64,000 bases of DNA from a bacterium. Its GTDB lineage: Bacteria > Acidobacteriota > Thermoanaerobaculia > Multivoradales > J023. Where the stretch lies: NCBI GenBank assembly GCA_024226315.1, contig JAAELT010000136.1, positions 1-64,000 on the forward strand. Direction: 5' to 3'. The notes under the pieces were generated by a model. It was not told the origin of the DNA. It did not search any database and saw nothing but the letters and a program-made list of their open reading frames with translations. Shown here piece after piece: positions 9,106 to 17,351 of the stretch; within the stretch, counting starts at the first letter, position 1; each line of letters begins with the position of its first letter. A program made the translations under genes and the position numbers.

Positions 9106-10341
9106 ATGACGAAGGACACCACAAAGAGCATCGCAGCACGGACCTTCACCACCCTGATGATCGCGGCCCTGGGGCTCGGGGCGCTCGGGTGCGGGCAGGA
9201 CACGATCCAGGTTGGTGTCGTCATGCCGCTTACCGGCGAGTACCAGACCTACGGCGAGGCCAACCGCCGGGGCGTCGAGCTGGCGTTCGAGCAGATCACG
9301 TCGAACGGCTACCCGCTCGTTCTGACGTTGGCGGTAGAGGACTCCGGGAGCGATCCCGAGCAGGCCAAGCAGCTGCTCGATCAGCTGTTCGACGCGGGCG
9401 CCTTCGTGGCGCTGGGAGGCTCGGTGTCGGACGAGGCTCTCGCCATGGTCGAAGTGGCCGACAAGTACAACAGGATCCTGCTGTCGCCGTCGGCGACCAA
9501 CCCCCGCCTCACCGGCACTTCGAAGAATTTCTACCGCATCGCGCCATCGGACCTCACCGAGGGCAACAAGATGGCGGACTTCGCCTTCCGTACGCTCGAG
9601 CTCGGCACAGTCGCGGTGGTCGCCGAGGGCCAGTCCTTCGCCCGCGGCATCCAGGAGGCGTTCACCACGGCCTTCAAGAAGCAGGGCGGCGAGGTGCTGG
9701 AGCAGATCGACGTGCCGCCCAACACGGACGACTTCGCCGGCTTGATGGAGCGCGTCGTGACGCTCGAGCCCGACGCCGTCTACCTGGCGGCCTACGAGGC
9801 CGGCGTCGCGGCGATGATCCTGGAGCTGCGCCGGCTCGACTTCAAGGGCAGGATTCTCACCACCCACGCGTTCTCCTCACCGGCGGCCATCGCGCGGGTC
9901 GGCCGGGGCGCCGCCGGCGTGGTACTCACCCAATCCGTGTTCGAGCCCGACAGCGAGCACGCTCACGTCCAGAAGTTCGTCAACGCCTACCGCGAGCGCT
10001 ACGGCGAGGAGCCCGACCTGTTCGCCGCCGAGGGCTACGACGCCATGAACGTGCTGGCGCTGGCGCTCGAGGATAGGCACACGCTGCCCACCGACCTGCA
10101 GCGCGGCCTGCACGACGCGATCAAGGAGTTCCCGGGCGTCACCGGCGCCATCCAGTTCGACGAGAGCAACGACGTGCGCAAGTTCCCGCGCGTCTACATC
10201 ATCGGCTCGGACCTGTCGCTCTACGACTACTCCAAGCGCATCGAAGAGAACCAGAAGAAGCTGCGCGACAAGCAGGAGGAGATCAAGCGGCGGATCGACG
10301 AGATCCGGAGAAACGCCGCGGGCGTCGGCAACGGCTCGTAA
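9106..10341 (+). CDS. branched-chain amino acid ABC transporter-type substrate-binding lipoprotein
   Basis: A type I periplasmic binding protein of the Leu/Ile/Val-binding (Peripla_BP_6) family. I chose the ATG at 9106 because GGAGG ends five bases upstream; another in-frame ATG lies at 9094. The signal peptide ends in a lipobox (LGALGC). The mature protein opens with IQVGVVMPLTGEYQTYG and continues with GVELAFEQI, a ligand-pocket region LLSPSATNPRLT and FYRIAPSD. The last 35 residues form a charged coiled coil (RIEENQKKLRDKQEEIKRR), which is unusual for the family. No permease or ATPase genes follow, so it may feed an orphan transporter or act as a sensor or receptor subunit rather than in LIV uptake. 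Confidence 0.85.
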   Translation: MTKDTTKSIAARTFTTLMIAALGLGALGCGQDTIQVGVVMPLTGEYQTYGEANRRGVELAFEQITSNGYPLVLTLAVEDSGSDPEQAKQLLDQLFDAGAFVALGGSVSDEALAMVEVADKYNRILLSPSATNPRLTGTSKNFYRIAPSDLTEGNKMADFAFRTLELGTVAVVAEGQSFARGIQEAFTTAFKKQGGEVLEQIDVPPNTDDFAGLMERVVTLEPDAVYLAAYEAGVAAMILELRRLDFKGRILTTHAFSSPAAIARVGRGAAGVVLTQSVFEPDSEHAHVQKFVNAYRERYGEEPDLFAAEGYDAMNVLALALEDRHTLPTDLQRGLHDAIKEFPGVTGAIQFDESNDVRKFPRVYIIGSDLSLYDYSKRIEENQKKLRDKQEEIKRRIDEIRRNAAGVGNGS

Positions 10342-10388
10342 CGCCCCCGCGTTTCATCGTATAGAGTCTCTCCCTCGTGGAGGGACGC

Positions 10389-10931
10389 ATGCAGGAGACG
10401 CCGCAACCGGCCGCGCCGGCAACCCCGACGCCGGGCTCGATCGCCGACGACCTGGACAGGAAGCTCGATCCCGGTTCGGTGACGGTGGCGCGCATCAGCG
10501 CGGCGATCGCGTTGCTGATCCTGGCCGTGCCGCTGGTGGCCACGGCGATCCTGGTGCTGTTCTTCGCCGGCTCGACGCCGGCGATCCTGCTGCGACTCGG
10601 TGCCGGAGCTCTGGTATTCCTGGCGTTCGCCGGCTGGTGCCTCTACTGGCCCTCCCTGCGCTATCGCCACGCCTCCTACCGGGTGGCTGAGGCCGGGCTG
10701 TGGATCCGCCGCGGGGTGGTCTGGCGCTCGGAGATCTCGGTGCCCCGGTCGCGGGTGCAGCACACCGACGTCTCCCAGGGGCCGCTCCAGCGCCGCTTCG
10801 ACATCGCCACCCTGGTGCTGCACACCGCGGGCACCCAGCACGCCGCGGTGTCGCTGACCGGCCTGCCGCACGCGGCGGCGCTCGCGATCCGCGACCACCT
10901 GATCGAGGGCGGCGAGGACGATGCCGTCTGA
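10389..10931 (+). CDS. PH domain-containing membrane protein (YdbS-like)
   Basis: About 180 residues. The ATG at 10389 follows GGAGGG; a GTG at 10377 is the alternative. Two adjacent transmembrane segments (residues about 40-90: ISAAIALLILAVPLVATAIL and AGALVFLAFAGWCLYW) are followed by a bacterial PH-like domain (bPH_2) with the usual order: YRVAEAGLWIRRGVVWRSEISVPRSRVQHTDVSQGPLQRRF, conserved as SRVQHTDVSQGPLxR. The family's biochemical role is unknown. Its 3' end overlaps the larger YdbT-like gene by 11 nt, the standard YdbS-YdbT pairing. Confidence 0.82.
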   Translation: MQETPQPAAPATPTPGSIADDLDRKLDPGSVTVARISAAIALLILAVPLVATAILVLFFAGSTPAILLRLGAGALVFLAFAGWCLYWPSLRYRHASYRVAEAGLWIRRGVVWRSEISVPRSRVQHTDVSQGPLQRRFDIATLVLHTAGTQHAAVSLTGLPHAAALAIRDHLIEGGEDDAV

Positions 10932-12477
10932 AGATCACGGTCTGCCCGAGCACGGTCTGTCCGAGCCTCGGCGTCTGCCGCCGATCTCACTGCTGTTCGG
11001 CCTCGGCAAGGCGGCCTGGGCGTTCGTCCTGCCGGCGGCCTTCCTGGTCCTGACCCAGGGATGGCTCGCGGCCGCCTTCGCCCTCTTCCTGCTGCCGGCG
11101 CTGGCGCTCACCGCCGCGTCCGTGGTGCTCAAGTACATCAGCTTCAGCTACCAGCTGGAGCCCGACGAGATGGTGATCCGCGAGGGCATCCTGCGGCGCA
11201 ACGAGCGCCACATCCCCTATTCCCGCATCCAGAACATCGACCTGGTCCAGAACCTCTTCCACCGCTGGCTCAAGGTCGCGGTGGTGAAGCTCGAAACCGC
11301 CTCGGGCGGCAAGCCGGAAGCGGTGATCAGCGTGCTACAACTCGACACCGTGGAGGAGATGCGGGCGCTCGTCTTCCAGCAAAAAACAGCCCGGCAGAAG
11401 TCGGGCGGCGAGACGGCGGCCGAGACCGAGACCGCCGACACCGATGACCGGTCGACTCTGGTCGACCTGTCGCTCGCGGAGCTGGCGATCTTCGGCGCCA
11501 TCTCCAACAAGGGGCTGGTGATGGTGGCCGCGGCGCTCGGTATCGCCTCGCAGATCGGCTTCTTCGACGATCCTCGCTGGCTGATCGGCGCGTTTCAAAA
11601 CGAGGCGCAGGTGCCGTCCTGGCTGGCCTCGGGCCTGGGCCTGGTGGCCGGCGTGCTGCTGGCGGTTCTCGGCCTGCTGGCGATCATCCTGGCCCTGCGC
11701 CTGCTCTCGGTGCTGTGGGCGATCATCAAGTACTACGCTTTCCGGCTCGATCGCCTGGGCGACGACCTGCGGGCCGAGTACGGCCTGCTCACCAAGGTCA
11801 CGGCCACCATCCCGCGTCACCGGATCCAGCTGGTGACGGTGAACCTGACGCCGCTGCACCGCTGGTTCGGCCGCGCCTCGGTGCAGGTCGACACCGCCGG
11901 CGGCGGCGGCGGCGGTGGCGACAGCCAGCAAGGCGCGGTGCAGGAGCGCCAGTGGCTGGCGCCGGTGATCCCGCGCCTCGACGTGCTGAAGCTGCTGCGC
12001 CGGGTGATGCCCGAGAGCCGTCTCGAGCACTTCGACTGGCAGCCGATCTCGCAGCGCGCCTGGCGGCGGCTGTTCAGACGCTGGATGGCGATCCTGGTGC
12101 TGCTGCTGGCGATCAGCTTCGTGCCGTCCGGTGGCTGGAGCCTGGTGGCCGTCTTCCTCCTCGTGCCCCTGGCCGTGATCCACTCCCAGCTCTACGTCCG
12201 CCGCAGCGGCTACGCCCTGACGCCTGCCGCGGTGCTGTACCGCAGCGGCAGCTGGATCCGGCGGGTGAGCATCGTACCGTTCGGCAAGATCCAGGTATTG
12301 AGATTGCGCCAGACGCCGTTCGACCGCCGCAACCAGATGGCCACCGTCCAGGTCGACACCGCCGGCGCCACCATCGGCGGACACCGCGTGAAGATCGACT
12401 ACCTGGACACCGAGACCGCCCGCGAGGTTCTGAAACGCCTCGACCTGGAGGCCGCCAGCACGGCCTTCAAGTGGTAG
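10921..12477 (+). CDS. PH domain-containing membrane protein (YdbT-like)
   Basis: A 518-residue integral membrane protein with three bPH_2 modules. Each follows a pair of transmembrane helices and carries the signature IPYSRIQNIDLVQNLFHRWL (about residue 100), IPRHRIQLVTVNLTPLHRWF (about 300) or VPFGKIQVLRLRQTPFDRR (about 455). A Gly7 run near residue 325 interrupts the second module and is probably a flexible loop. The start lies within the YdbS-like gene, so the two proteins are probably made together and form one membrane complex. The family is widespread in Firmicutes and Actinobacteria and linked to envelope stress. That link is general knowledge and cannot be seen here. Confidence 0.83.
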   Translation: MPSEDHGLPEHGLSEPRRLPPISLLFGLGKAAWAFVLPAAFLVLTQGWLAAAFALFLLPALALTAASVVLKYISFSYQLEPDEMVIREGILRRNERHIPYSRIQNIDLVQNLFHRWLKVAVVKLETASGGKPEAVISVLQLDTVEEMRALVFQQKTARQKSGGETAAETETADTDDRSTLVDLSLAELAIFGAISNKGLVMVAAALGIASQIGFFDDPRWLIGAFQNEAQVPSWLASGLGLVAGVLLAVLGLLAIILALRLLSVLWAIIKYYAFRLDRLGDDLRAEYGLLTKVTATIPRHRIQLVTVNLTPLHRWFGRASVQVDTAGGGGGGGDSQQGAVQERQWLAPVIPRLDVLKLLRRVMPESRLEHFDWQPISQRAWRRLFRRWMAILVLLLAISFVPSGGWSLVAVFLLVPLAVIHSQLYVRRSGYALTPAAVLYRSGSWIRRVSIVPFGKIQVLRLRQTPFDRRNQMATVQVDTAGATIGGHRVKIDYLDTETAREVLKRLDLEAASTAFKW

Positions 12478-12537
12478 ACTTCGAGAAACTGTCGCGTCCC
12501 TTCCAACCGGCGTAGCCGCCAGGGGCACTGTCGCGTC

Positions 12538-14646
12538 GTGAGCTCCCTCGAACCGATCTTCCGTCCCCGCTCGGTGGCCGTCGTCGGCGCCTCGCGCCGG
12601 CGCGACTCGATCGGCTGGGCGCTGGTCGACAACCTGCTGCGGGCCGGCTTCACCGGCGCCGTCCACCCGGTCAACCCGCGGGCCGACGCCGTGCACTCGC
12701 TGAAATGCCACCCCTCGGTGGCGGCGATCGGCGACCCGATCGACCTGGCGATCATCGCGGTGCCGCGGGACTTCGTGGAGGCGGTGATCGAGGAGTGCCT
12801 GGCGGCAGGCGTCCGGGGGCTGGTGGTGATCACCGCCGGGTTCGCGGAGACCGGCGCCGAGGGCGCGGCGATCGAGAAGCGGATCCGCGACCGGGTGCGC
12901 GCCGCCGGGGTGCGCATGGTGGGGCCCAACTGCATGGGGGTGATCAACACCGACCCGGCGGTGAGCCTCGACGCCACCTTCGCGCCGACGCCGGCGCGCC
13001 GCGGCTCGATCGGCTTCGTCAGCCAGTCGGGCGCGCTGGGGGTGGCGATCCTCAACGTCGCCGCCGAGCTCGGCATCGGCCTCACCCGCTTCGTGTCGAT
13101 GGGCAACAAGGCCGACGTCTCGGGCAACGACCTGCTCGAGCTGTGGGAGCACGACGACGAAACGCGGGTGATCGCCATGTACCTGGAATCCTTCGGCAAC
13201 CCGCGCCGCTTCACCGAGATCGCCAAGCGCGTGGGCCACAAGAAGCCGATCCTGGTGGTCAAGGCCGGGCGCACGGCCGAGGGCGCGCGCGCCGCCACCA
13301 GCCACACCGGCGCGCTGGCCGGCGCCGACGTCACCGTCTCGGCGCTGCTCGCCCACTGCGGCGTGCTGCGCGCCGACTCGATCCAGGACCTGTTCCACAT
13401 GGCCCGCGCCTTCGACCGCTGCCCGCTGCCGCGCGGCCCGCGGCTGGCCATCGTCACCAACGCCGGCGGCCCCGGCATCATGGCGACCGACGCCTGCGTC
13501 AACCTGGGGCTGGAGATGGCCGAGCTCGATCACGCCACCCGCGCCACCCTCGCCTCCTTCCTGCCGCCCGAGGCCAGCGTCGCCAACCCGATCGACATGA
13601 TCGCCTCCGCCGGCACCGACGAATACCGCCGCGCCGTGCGCGCCGTGCGCGCCGACGACGCCGTCGACATGGTGCTGGTGCTCCACGTCACGCCCCTGCT
13701 GTCGAACCCGATCGCCATCCTCGAAGCCGCGGGCGAAGCCGCAGCCGCCGAAGCGGCCGAGTCCACGGCGGCCGGCAAACCCGTGCTGGCGGTGATGATG
13801 GCCACCGAGGACTTCTACGCCCAGGCCCGCGGCCGCCGCGACCTGCCGCCCGTCTACCGCTTCCCCGAATCGGCCGCACGGGCGCTCTCGACGCTCGCCC
13901 GCTACGCCGCCTGGCGCCGGCGTCCGGTGGTCGAGGCACCGGTCTTCGACGTCGACGACGAGGCCGTCGCCCGCCTGCTGGCAGAGACCGGCGAGGGCTA
14001 CCTGGACCCGGGTGACGCTTTCCGCGTTCTAGAGCTCTATGGCATCGAGACCGCCGCCTGGCGGGTGGTCGACAATCGCGACGAGGCCCTGGCGGCCGCG
14101 GAGGACATCGGTTACCCCGTGGTGCTCAAGGCCATCGCCCCCGACCTGGTGCACAAGAGTGACGTCGGCGGCGTGGCCGTAGGTATCGAGACCGACGCCG
14201 AGCTGAGCGCGGCCTACGACGCGATGGCGCGCCGCCTGGCCGAACACGGCCACGCGCCCGAAGGCTACCTCGTCCAGCGTCAGCTCGAAGGCGGCCACGA
14301 GGTGGTCTTCGGAGTCACCACCGACGAGCGCTTCGGCCCGGTGCTGATGTTCGGCATGGGCGGCAAGTACGTGGAGGTCTTCAAAGACGTCCGCTTCGGC
14401 CTCACCCCCCTGGGCCCCGTCGACGCCGACGAGATGATCGCCGGCATCCGCGGCGCCCCGTTGCTCGAAGGCGTGCGCGGCGAGCCGGCGGCGGATCGCG
14501 CCGTGCTGCGCGACGTGTTGCTACGCCTGGCGCAGCTGGTGGTGCGTCATCCCCGGATCCGCGAGCTCGACGTCAACCCCTTCCTGGCCGCGCCGGGGCG
14601 GGAGACGTCGAAGGCGCTGGATGTGCGGATCCGGGTGGGCGAGTAG
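12538..14646 (+). CDS. ADP-forming acyl-/acetyl-CoA synthetase (fused alpha-beta)
   Basis: A 702-residue NDP-forming acyl-CoA synthetase of the acetate-CoA ligase (ADP-forming) family. Domain order: CoA-binding Rossmann domain (residues 1-130; VAVVGASRRRDSIG), two succinyl-CoA-ligase-like domains (about 150-450) and an ATP-grasp_5 domain (about 485-700; YPVVLKAIAPDLVHKSDVGG, MFGMGGKYVEVFKDV, ELDVNPF). His256 in TSHTGALAG matches the phosphorylated histidine. The enzyme interconverts acyl-CoA, ADP and Pi with a free acid, CoA and ATP, conserving energy in organic-acid or amino-acid catabolism. The GTG start at 12538 has only a weak RBS. Substrate (acetate or branched or aromatic acids) cannot be decided from sequence. 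Confidence 0.9.
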   Translation: MSSLEPIFRPRSVAVVGASRRRDSIGWALVDNLLRAGFTGAVHPVNPRADAVHSLKCHPSVAAIGDPIDLAIIAVPRDFVEAVIEECLAAGVRGLVVITAGFAETGAEGAAIEKRIRDRVRAAGVRMVGPNCMGVINTDPAVSLDATFAPTPARRGSIGFVSQSGALGVAILNVAAELGIGLTRFVSMGNKADVSGNDLLELWEHDDETRVIAMYLESFGNPRRFTEIAKRVGHKKPILVVKAGRTAEGARAATSHTGALAGADVTVSALLAHCGVLRADSIQDLFHMARAFDRCPLPRGPRLAIVTNAGGPGIMATDACVNLGLEMAELDHATRATLASFLPPEASVANPIDMIASAGTDEYRRAVRAVRADDAVDMVLVLHVTPLLSNPIAILEAAGEAAAAEAAESTAAGKPVLAVMMATEDFYAQARGRRDLPPVYRFPESAARALSTLARYAAWRRRPVVEAPVFDVDDEAVARLLAETGEGYLDPGDAFRVLELYGIETAAWRVVDNRDEALAAAEDIGYPVVLKAIAPDLVHKSDVGGVAVGIETDAELSAAYDAMARRLAEHGHAPEGYLVQRQLEGGHEVVFGVTTDERFGPVLMFGMGGKYVEVFKDVRFGLTPLGPVDADEMIAGIRGAPLLEGVRGEPAADRAVLRDVLLRLAQLVVRHPRIRELDVNPFLAAPGRETSKALDVRIRVGE

Positions 14647-14701
14647 CCTCGCCGCGCTGCGCTCCCGGCAGGAAAACCTACACCAGGGGCGTGAATTTCT
14701 T

Positions 14702-15155
14702 CTGTGGAGACAAGGGAAAACTTTTCCCCTGCATTTACAGTGGCTATCTAGAGCGCCCGGCGCCTGAAAATGCTCGATCCGGCTACTGTGGAAGCGAGGG
14801 AAAACTTTTCCCTCACCTTTACAGTCGCTGCTTGTGGCTTCCGCGGCCAGAAAGAGCCGAATCGTCCGCCGCTTGCGGCTTTTTTCGTCGCCAGAAGCCC
14901 GAATGACCGCTGTGGAAGCAAGGGAAGAGTTTTCCCTCGCGTTCACAGTCGTCGATTCGAGATCGGCTCGTCGCCAAGAAGCCCGACGTCCACTGTGGAG
15001 GCAGGGGAAGATTTTTCCCTCGCGTTTACAGCCGCCGTTTCGAGCTTTGGCAACGGCGATCGAGCCTGACTTCGGCCATTCGCGGTCTTGGCGATCGCCA
15101 GAGGCGCCGAAGACCGCTGCGGAGGCCAAGGACGACTTTTCCCCGCCGTCCACAG
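14702..15155. repeat. array of five 39-bp imperfect palindromes
   Basis: Five units, each exactly 39 bp, lie at 14702-14740, 14786-14824, 14910-14948, 14993-15031 and 15117-15155. Each is a dyad: a left arm like CTGTGGAAGCGAGGGAAAA, one central base, and a right arm like TTTTCCCTCACCTTTACAG. Most arm mismatches are G-U compatible, so an RNA copy would fold into a 19-bp stem with almost no loop. Start-to-start distances are 84, 124, 83 and 124, i.e. spacers alternate 45, 85, 44, 85 bases. Spacer sequences differ, and the units fall in different reading frames, so the region is not coding. It fills the gap between two convergent genes. Confidence 0.85.
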
Positions 15156-15158
15156 CCG

Positions 15159-16019
15159 TCAATCGCGGGCTTCGCTCTCGTCCGCCGTCTCCACGGCCGA
15201 CGCGGCGGGCAGCTCCCCGGCGCGCGGCCCGCCCGTGGACTGTGGCAGCGTCTTCTGCCCGCCCGGCAGGCTCGCGGGCGCGGCGAGCTTCTTTTTCTTC
15301 GGCGGTCGCCCCACCCGCCCGACGCCCGGGCGCACCGTGGCGGCGAGATCGTCGAGGCCGGCGAGCTCGAGAGAGATCTCCAGGAAGCGGCTGCCCTTGT
15401 CCACGAACGCGGCATGGGCGTCGGCCGCCCGTTTCTTCGCCGCCTGCGCCACCGCCTCGCGGGTCTCGCCGGTGCGGATCGCCTGCAGGCACTCACCCAC
15501 CTCCCGGTGCAGCTCCATCAAGGACTCGACCAGCTTCTTCCGGTCGATCTTGATGGCCTTCGTGGACTGCTTCGGCATCGGCCACTCAGCGTCGCCGATC
15601 CGACGGACGGTCGGTCCGAAGATCGCGTGCAGCTCCTTGGCCTCCCGCGGCAAGGTGCCCCTGAGGCCGAGGAAGGTGTCGCCCTCGTCGCCGTCGAACA
15701 GACCGCGGCTGAGGCCGCGCAGCTGCTTCGCCACCTCGTAGAGCTTGTCGCTCGCCCGGTCGCGCCGCTGCCGCCAGCGGTGCAGCTCGTCGCGGATGCG
15801 CTCCAGCGCCTCTTTGGCCGCCTCCAGCTGGAGGCGCGCCATCTCCATCCGCCGCGCCACCCGCACCGCCAGACCACCGCCCGGGCCCAGCCCCTCCTCC
15901 TCCGGCGTCGCCGGCCCCAGCTGCTCCTCCAGCCCCGCGTCGAGCAGCGCCGCGCAACCGTACGCCGCCGTCGAGGCGGTGATGCCTTCCTCGATCCTCA
16001 CCAGGGACTTCTTGGGCAT
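15159..16019 (-). CDS. hypothetical coiled-coil protein with basic AT-hook-like tail
   Basis: 286 residues from the ATG at 16019 (MPKKSLVRIEEG), chosen because GGAGGG lies seven bases upstream; the frame continues 25 codons further without an RBS. Residues about 70-125 form a charged coiled coil (MARLQLEAAKEALERIRDEL, HRWRQRRDRASDKLYEVAKQ). A basic segment near residue 250 (GRVGRPPKKKK) has the GRP core of an AT-hook. No catalytic motif is seen. It could bind nucleic acid or organise DNA, and the palindrome array begins 3 bases past its stop codon. No family recognised. Confidence 0.7.
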   Translation of the reverse strand: MPKKSLVRIEEGITASTAAYGCAALLDAGLEEQLGPATPEEEGLGPGGGLAVRVARRMEMARLQLEAAKEALERIRDELHRWRQRRDRASDKLYEVAKQLRGLSRGLFDGDEGDTFLGLRGTLPREAKELHAIFGPTVRRIGDAEWPMPKQSTKAIKIDRKKLVESLMELHREVGECLQAIRTGETREAVAQAAKKRAADAHAAFVDKGSRFLEISLELAGLDDLAATVRPGVGRVGRPPKKKKLAAPASLPGGQKTLPQSTGGPRAGELPAASAVETADESEARD

Positions 16020-16208
16020 GGTCGCTCCCTCCGGTCGCGTCTCACGGGTCGGTGACGTCGCGGGGAGGGTACGGAATCCAGGTTGTTTTGTCAAAGATGG
16101 AGTGGGGATCTCTGCTCAGGCCGTAGTGGCCAGCGGTGAGGAGTAGGCTGCCCGGTCGATGCCATTGTGGGATCTGTTATCGTTCCGAGAGCGACCCTGG
16201 TGATCCCC

Positions 16209-16541
16209 ATGCCGGCACAAACGTCCACAAACGACTCGATCCTCGACGAGATCGTCGCGCGCCTGGTCCGCGCCCTGGGGCCGGAGCGCGTCTATCTGTT
16301 CGGGTCTCGGGCGCGTGGCGAAGGCGAAGCCGACAGCGACTTCGACCTGCTGATCGTCGTCCCCGAGTCCGACCTGCCAGGCTATGCCCGCGACCGGATC
16401 GCTCTTCGGGCGCTGCGCGGCCTCCGGACACCGGTCGACACGATCGTCCTGACGCGCAACGAGTTCGACCGCAAGCGCGGCGTCGTGTGCTCGCTGCCTG
16501 CCACCGTCGACCGCGAGGGCCAGCTGCTCTATGCCGCCTGA
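16209..16541 (+). CDS. MNT-type minimal nucleotidyltransferase
   Basis: About 110 residues from the ATG at 16209 (MPAQTSTNDSILDEIV); a GTG at 16167 would add 14 residues. The fold signature is intact: YLFGSRARGEGEADSDFDLLIVV has the GSxAxG loop and the DxD metal-binding pair, and a third Asp is plausible in PVDTIVLTRNEFD. Such proteins are usually the antitoxin (AMPylating) half of MNT-HEPN pairs. No HEPN gene follows: the next gene starts 9 bases downstream and is unrelated. This one therefore stands as an orphan, or its partner has been replaced. Confidence 0.8.
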   Translation: MPAQTSTNDSILDEIVARLVRALGPERVYLFGSRARGEGEADSDFDLLIVVPESDLPGYARDRIALRALRGLRTPVDTIVLTRNEFDRKRGVVCSLPATVDREGQLLYAA

Positions 16542-16550
16542 GCAGCTGGA

Positions 16551-16817
16551 ATGCCCAAACCTCGCAAGCACAAGCGCCGAGGCCCCAAGTCCACCCGGGC
16601 CGGCTGCCTCCTGTGCAAACCGCACAAGGATCAAGCCGCGAAGGGGACTCGCGCGGTAAAGACGCGGCAGGAATTGCGAGGCGACGCTGCTCTGCGCGAC
16701 GAGCTCGAAAATCGGCGCCGTCAGCGACTGCTGTCCGAGTACCTCGACCAGCTCGACGCTGAGGAAGGACCGGTCGACGAGGCGCTAATCGAGAAGTACG
16801 CCAGATTTCTTGCGTGA
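16551..16817 (+). CDS. antitoxin-like small protein with CxxC motif
   Basis: 88 residues: a very basic N-terminus (MPKPRKHKRRGPKSTRAG) with CLLC, which could bind nucleic acid or zinc, then a charged helix and a C-terminal segment (EGPVDEALIEKYARFLA) typical of short VapB/Phd-type antitoxin tails. The role is inferred from position: its stop codon overlaps the TTG start of a PIN-domain fragment, the normal order antitoxin then VapC toxin. The RBS is poor. The CxxC-containing head is not standard for VapB. Confidence 0.55.
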   Translation: MPKPRKHKRRGPKSTRAGCLLCKPHKDQAAKGTRAVKTRQELRGDAALRDELENRRRQRLLSEYLDQLDAEEGPVDEALIEKYARFLA

Positions 16818-16938
16818 CCGCTGCCTCGTGCTAGACGCCGAAGCGCTCTCCGCTCTGGCCGGTCGTCCCGGGCGGCGCAAGCAGGAGGCGCACGCAGCCC
16901 TGCGCGCACACGGAAGGATAGTCGGCGCCGGAAGGTGA
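16810..16938 (+). pseudogene. truncated PIN-domain (VapC-like) toxin
   Basis: A TTG at 16810, overlapping the stop of the antitoxin-like gene, opens a 42-codon frame. Its beginning (RCLVLDAEALSALAGRPGRR, then AHAALRAHGRIVGAG) matches the first strand and helices of a PIN domain, including the first catalytic Asp in VLDAEALSAL. The frame ends at TGA 16936-16938, before the remaining acidic residues, so the product cannot be an active RNase. The following bases already belong to the promoter of the next gene, so about two thirds of the toxin gene is gone. Confidence 0.6.
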
Positions 16939-16990
16939 CGAAGCTGTTCGCCGCTATAATGCCCGAGGCTCGGATAGACGGAGGTTGGCA

Positions 16991-17302
16991 ATGCAGCAGA
17001 TCCTGGAGGCCCGAAGCGAGGCGTTGAGGCAGCTATGCGAGAAGCATGGAGTGCGCCGCCTGGAGCTGTTCGGCTCCGCCGCCAGCGGCGATTTCGATGC
17101 CGACGGCAGCGACTTGGACTTTGTCGCGGAGTTCAATCCCATGTCCCCGGTGGAGCATGCGGACGCCTCTTTCGGTCTGCAGGAAGACCTGGAAAGCCTG
17201 TTCGACCGGCCGGTGGACCTGGTCGAGCTCTCGGCGGTCAACAACCCCTATTTCCTGCAGGCCATCGAGGACAGCGGGATCGTCATGTATGAAGCGGCTT
17301 GA
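16991..17302 (+). CDS. MNT-type minimal nucleotidyltransferase
   Basis: 103 residues from the ATG at 16991, with GGAGG at 16980-16984. A TATAAT box lies at 16955-16960. Motifs: LELFGSAASGDFDADGSDLDFVAEF (GSxxxG loop and DLD metal pair) and a third acidic position in RPVDLVEL. This subgroup pairs with a HEPN ribonuclease encoded immediately downstream. Here that gene begins in the usual overlapping position (ATG at 17289) but is broken after 18 codons, so the antitoxin survives without its toxin. Confidence 0.85.
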   Translation: MQQILEARSEALRQLCEKHGVRRLELFGSAASGDFDADGSDLDFVAEFNPMSPVEHADASFGLQEDLESLFDRPVDLVELSAVNNPYFLQAIEDSGIVMYEAA

Positions 17303-17345
17303 GGTCCGGAAATATCTCTTCGCATCCAGGCCGCCTGCCGCCTGA
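17289..17345 (+). pseudogene. HEPN toxin remnant, frameshifted and truncated
   Basis: The ATG overlaps the 3' end of the MNT gene. The start MKRLEVRKYLF is typical of HEPN partners (usually followed by DIxxAxxLI). After KYLF the annotated frame runs into ASRPPAA and a stop. A one-base shift restores IQAACRLIL, the expected helix, directly before the sequence merges with the 3' end of the convergent STAND gene at 17352. So only the first 20 codons remain, with a frameshift, and the RX4-6H catalytic motif is lost. Confidence 0.65.
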
Positions 17346-17351
17346 TTCTCA

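Noticed and set aside
11895..11925. GGC trinucleotide run inside the YdbT-like gene
   Set aside because: It codes an in-frame glycine linker and needs no other explanation.
14702..15155. CRISPR array interpretation of the repeats
   Set aside because: Units are full-length palindromes with point differences, spacers alternate 45/85 bases, and no cas gene is near.
14521..15492. Minus-strand ORF of 323 codons through the palindrome array
   Set aside because: The palindromes fall in different frames and give unrelated peptides; the composition is random.
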